DNA of 24,133 nucleotides from a virus. Below, one piece after another: positions 21,463 through 24,133 of the stretch. The notes below the pieces were generated by a model. The model was given only the letters and a program-made list of their open reading frames with translations, had not been told where the DNA came from and made no database searches. The stretch covers positions 1 through 24,133 of IMG/VR virus record IMGVR_UViG_3300022602_000421. One strand, 5' to 3'. The translations under genes were made by a program, and so were the position numbers. Position 1 is the stretch's first letter; each line of letters starts with the position of its first letter.

Positions 21463-22109
21463 CTTTAAATTTGAAAGTAGCAATTATAACTGGCGCCACA
21501 TCTTTGATGGCTGAAGAGACTTGCAAAAGGCTAGTCGGCTGGGATATTCATTTATGTAGCCGCAGTTATAATGGAGTTGATGTTACTGATTCAGAAAGCA
21601 TTAAAGAGTTTCTTTCATCAGTCAATAGAGTTGATGCTCTTATCAATATCGCTGGCGGTAAAAATGGAATCAGCAAGAATAAGTTTCTTGACATGACGCC
21701 AGACGAATTCAATAAGATTATGGATGTCAACTTCAACAGCGTTGTTAATATGACACGCGCATGCATACCCAAAATGCAAAATGGCGGATCAATCATTAGT
21801 ATTGTTTCGGCAGCAGCTTATACTGGGTTGCCTCGAATGTCAGCTTATTCTGCTGCCAAAGCTGCTGTTCTTGCCTTTACAAAAACAATAGCACAGGAAT
21901 ATGCCGAACAAAATATCCGCGCAAACTGTATTCTGCCTGGATACACTTTATCTAAACACGCTAAAGAAACACCGATAAACAAACTGACTTCGCTAGGTCC
22001 AACAAAGCCAGCCGATGTTGCTGATATGATCGAATTCTTACTATCGAATAAAGCATCCCATATAACTGGATCTTGTTTTGATATATCTGGCGGCGTAGCT
22101 CTCCATTAG
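21459..22109 (+). CDS. Short-chain dehydrogenase/reductase
   Basis: 216 residues, Rossmann fold. Start VAIITGATSLMAE in place of the usual TGxxxGIG, then NIAGG (the NNAG motif), NFNSVVNMTRA, catalytic Ser in ISIVSAAAY, YSAAK (Tyr and Lys of the active site), and the C-terminal ITGSCFDISGG that closes most members. The Ser-Tyr-Lys triad is complete, but two of the three glycines of the cofactor loop are replaced and the protein is shorter than the usual 250. Substrate unknown; a role in sugar or cell-surface metabolism is possible. It has no Shine-Dalgarno and is coupled to the small gene before it. Confidence 0.88.
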   Translation: MTLNLKVAIITGATSLMAEETCKRLVGWDIHLCSRSYNGVDVTDSESIKEFLSSVNRVDALINIAGGKNGISKNKFLDMTPDEFNKIMDVNFNSVVNMTRACIPKMQNGGSIISIVSAAAYTGLPRMSAYSAAKAAVLAFTKTIAQEYAEQNIRANCILPGYTLSKHAKETPINKLTSLGPTKPADVADMIEFLLSNKASHITGSCFDISGGVALH

Positions 22110-22142
22110 AATAAATACTCCAGAGAAACTACTCTTTGGAGT
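22109..22142 (+). promoter_or_regulatory. Late promoter motif overlapping a hairpin that hides a ribosome site
   Basis: GAATAAATA at 22109-22117 directly after the dehydrogenase stop. ACTCCA (22117-22122) pairs perfectly with TGGAGT (22137-22142), which contains the Shine-Dalgarno of the gene starting at 22147. A transcript beginning about six bases after the late motif would lack the 5' arm and expose the ribosome site, while read-through mRNA would hide it. Confidence 0.48.
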
Positions 22143-22146
22143 TATT

Positions 22147-22791
22147 ATGCGGATAGCTTTGTTTCAAAATCATCCTGAATGCAGTCGTCAATGCTGCAAT
22201 GGAATGGTCAAAGCTTTAACTCCCCACTACGATGTTCGCATATTCGGTATTCATGATAGGTTAGAAGATGTTCTTGACAAATGTGATATTGTGGCTTTTC
22301 CTGGCGGCATCGGTGATGTTAGCACTTATGATAACTTTTTTCGTCGTAAATCTGCTAACAGAATTGCTGATTTCGTTGCTGGTGGTGGGAAATATCTTGG
22401 GATTTGTATGGGTGCTTATTGGGCTGGTCCACTTTATTTTGATATACTTCAAGATGTTACAGTAGAACAATACATCAAAAGACCAACAGCCGATATAAAA
22501 AGACCTTACGGAACTGTCGCTAAAGTTACATGGAAAGATCAAAAAGAGTTTATGTTCTTTTATGATGGCGGAGTTATGGTTGGCGATGAGTCGCAGTTCA
22601 AAACCATTTCTCGATACAAAAATGGTGAGCCGATGGCGATTATTCAGGGCAACGTTGGTATAATCGGTTGTCACCCCGAAAGCGAATCATACTGGTACAA
22701 CGATCCATATCAGTATATCAGCCAATATTGGCACCAAGGCAAACATCATAAACTGTTATTAGAATTTGTGAATGAATTAGTTGAAAGATGA
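22147..22791 (+). CDS. BPL_N / class I glutamine amidotransferase-like protein
   Basis: 214 residues. MRIALFQNH at the start, FPGGIGD (51-57), GGGKYLGICMGAYWAG with nucleophile Cys87, and GCHPESES with His176 and Glu178, completing a Cys-His-Glu triad. The pattern fits the N-terminal domain of eukaryotic-type biotin-protein ligases (BPL_N), a branch of the amidotransferase-like fold with unclear activity. No synthetase partner domain is attached. It lies in a late accessory operon after a dehydrogenase and before a 2OG oxygenase, with four bases to the latter. Confidence 0.8.
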   Translation: MRIALFQNHPECSRQCCNGMVKALTPHYDVRIFGIHDRLEDVLDKCDIVAFPGGIGDVSTYDNFFRRKSANRIADFVAGGGKYLGICMGAYWAGPLYFDILQDVTVEQYIKRPTADIKRPYGTVAKVTWKDQKEFMFFYDGGVMVGDESQFKTISRYKNGEPMAIIQGNVGIIGCHPESESYWYNDPYQYISQYWHQGKHHKLLLEFVNELVER

Positions 22792-22794
22792 AAT

Positions 22795-23376
22795 ATGCCC
22801 GTTCAGTATTTTTTTCCAGTTGCAACATACTGGTCAATGATTGATAATGAAGCAGCCAAAAAAGAAGCTTATGACGTTTATCTAGATTTGAAAGCAAAAA
22901 AAGCTTTTAAGAAAAACGAAGCTTGGCAATCTCACAAACTATCAGATACTACATTCAAACAAAATGTTATAACGGAATATAACATGACGAATTTCAATGA
23001 CGAAATTCATAAACATTTGACTTATTATTTGAATGAAATTCAAGCGAGATTTGATAGAGCAGTAGATTATAGTATAGCATCCTGCTGGTTAACAACTACC
23101 TCAAAGGGTGAATACGCTCATATTCATACGCACAAAGCTGATATATCGGGCGTATATTATATCAAAACAAATCAAAAAGATGGAAAGTTTTTCTTTACTA
23201 ATCCAAACACGCCTGCGCTGATGAATTGGTATGCGGATAATGATAAAACTATAGAGTATACACCAGAAGAAGGAAAATTGTTATTGTTCCCTTCTTGGTT
23301 AGCTCATGGCGTTTGGACAAATACAACTAACAATGAAAGAGTTAGTATGTCTTTTGATATTATATTTAAGAGATAA
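22795..23376 (+). CDS. Putative 2OG-Fe(II) oxygenase (TIGR02466 type)
   Basis: 193 residues. EYAHIHTHKADISGVYYIK carries the HxH pair, and LLLFPSWLAHGVWTNTTN with NERVSMSFDI supplies the distal His and the 2OG-binding Arg, the defining pattern of this family. N-terminal FPVATYWSMID is also typical. It is related to the oxygenase at 20419, most clearly in the second half, so the two may be an old duplication. Substrate unknown. Its stop abuts the stop of the convergent lipase gene; no terminator is visible between them. Confidence 0.86.
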   Translation: MPVQYFFPVATYWSMIDNEAAKKEAYDVYLDLKAKKAFKKNEAWQSHKLSDTTFKQNVITEYNMTNFNDEIHKHLTYYLNEIQARFDRAVDYSIASCWLTTTSKGEYAHIHTHKADISGVYYIKTNQKDGKFFFTNPNTPALMNWYADNDKTIEYTPEEGKLLLFPSWLAHGVWTNTTNNERVSMSFDIIFKR

Positions 23377-24126
23377 TTACTCAGTCATCGTCCGTTCGGT
23401 ATTCTGAACATAAAGATCCATGGAGTGATAGTCAATCCCATCAAACAACTTCCCCTTCTTCCACGAATGCCAGTGGGCTCTCATCTGGTCTTTTATCTTT
23501 TGCCACGTAGTTAATTTTCTAACATAGCCATAGTAGTTGATATAATTCAACTCGCCATGATGAATAAAACCAATGGCTGTTGGCGGTACGTGTGTCACCA
23601 TATCCAAACAATTTACATAACGATGATGTTCGATATTCATAGCATGAACGAACAAACGATCGCCTAAACGTGGGCTGCCATAAGTGTAAAGAATAGGCTC
23701 ACCCAAACCATTCCATTTGATCTCTTGAGCCATGTAAGTTGCCATGGCAGCGCCGAGTGAATGACCCGTAACATAGATCTTACGGTTTGGGTGAGCTTTA
23801 ATATAGTCGAATACCATATCGTAGAGCTTGCGAGCTTCTTTACGGAATCCAGCATGAACAAATCCTGGACCATTACGTTTTGGTATTGTGTCTAAATCTG
23901 CGAGTAAATCATTAAGTTGAGTCGGCTGAGTGCCACGGAAGGTAATGACTAATTCATCATCATTACATACAACATGCCCTTCGGCTTCTTCTTTTTCTAG
24001 AAATTCGTAGTCGTCTTCAAATCCATATTGTTTGAAGATAGCGCTGGAGTCGTCTTTATATGCGTCTCTAGCAAATTGGGCAAATATGTATGCGAGATGC
24101 TTTTGATCTAAATTCTGTAGAGCCAT
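23377..24126 (-). CDS. Class 3 lipase (alpha/beta hydrolase)
   Basis: 249 residues on the minus strand, complete. ITFRGTQPTQ (61-70, oxyanion strand), GFVHAGF (88-94), the nucleophile elbow GHSLGAA with Ser123, YGSPRLGD (149-156), Asp175 in CLDMVTHVPP, and His189 or His190 in GFIHHGE complete the triad in the order of fungal-type class 3 lipases. No signal peptide is seen, so it would act in the cytoplasm unless released by lysis. A possible role is attack on host membrane lipids or storage polymers. The opposite orientation marks a separate transcription unit whose promoter lies beyond the right edge. Confidence 0.92.
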   Translation of the reverse strand: MALQNLDQKHLAYIFAQFARDAYKDDSSAIFKQYGFEDDYEFLEKEEAEGHVVCNDDELVITFRGTQPTQLNDLLADLDTIPKRNGPGFVHAGFRKEARKLYDMVFDYIKAHPNRKIYVTGHSLGAAMATYMAQEIKWNGLGEPILYTYGSPRLGDRLFVHAMNIEHHRYVNCLDMVTHVPPTAIGFIHHGELNYINYYGYVRKLTTWQKIKDQMRAHWHSWKKGKLFDGIDYHSMDLYVQNTERTMTE

Positions 24127-24133
24127 TGTTGTT

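Overview
The window is a stretch of a T4-like myovirus (Caudoviricetes) genome. The evidence is the near-contiguous set of T4 core genes with recognisable sequence signatures: scaffold gp22, major capsid gp23, UvsY, UvsW, late sigma factor gp55, recombination nuclease gp47/gp46, sliding clamp gp45, clamp loader gp44/gp62 and translational repressor RegA. The gene order (23, a tail-tube-like gene, uvsY, uvsW, 55, 47, 46, then 45, 44, 62, regA) looks like that of T4-like phages outside the enterobacterial group, such as those of cyanobacteria and alphaproteobacteria, rather than T4 itself. The DNA is moderately AT-rich and genes are tightly packed with many stop/start overlaps. The host cannot be fixed from the sequence.

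Layout. 1-2754: head genes (end of a probable gp21, then gp22 and gp23), each preceded by a T4-type late promoter motif (TATAAATA or TAATAAATA) and closed by a UUCG-loop terminator. 2820-8662: a tail-tube-like protein, then the recombination/late transcription block uvsY-uvsW-55-47-46. 8662-14173: an accessory island between genes 46 and 45, holding a 2OG-Fe(II) oxygenase, a peptide-deformylase-like protein without its metal site, a conserved phage protein, a MazG-type pyrophosphohydrolase, a TET/JBP-type dioxygenase, two glycosyltransferases and a DUF3310-like protein. 14174-16832: clamp, zinc-finger protein, clamp loader and RegA. 16833-19785: a cassette of very small early-type genes behind sigma70-like promoters, ending in a small winged-helix protein. 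19786-21291: tRNA-Pro, tRNA-Asn and tRNA-Thr, interleaved with a small lipoprotein gene, a 2OG oxygenase gene and two gene-free stretches that fold into elaborate RNA structures. 21292-23376: a late accessory operon (small protein, short-chain dehydrogenase, BPL_N-type amidotransferase-like protein, second oxygenase of the same family). 23377-24126: a class 3 lipase on the opposite strand.

How it may work together. The TET/JBP dioxygenase and the adjacent glycosyltransferase suggest a DNA base oxidation and glycosylation pathway. Both proteins end in almost the same C-terminal peptide (ASLEDLFA and ATLEDLF), written with different codons and resembling the clamp-binding tail of T4-type DNA polymerases. 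The gp45 clamp gene lies just downstream. The leading hypothesis from this window is that base modification is coupled to the replication fork through the clamp.

Two promoter classes can be read by eye: host-like TTGACW-N16/17-TATAnT promoters ahead of early genes, and (T/G/C)AATAAATA late motifs ahead of structural and late accessory genes. Two late-motif leaders also contain hairpins that could hide the Shine-Dalgarno sequence.
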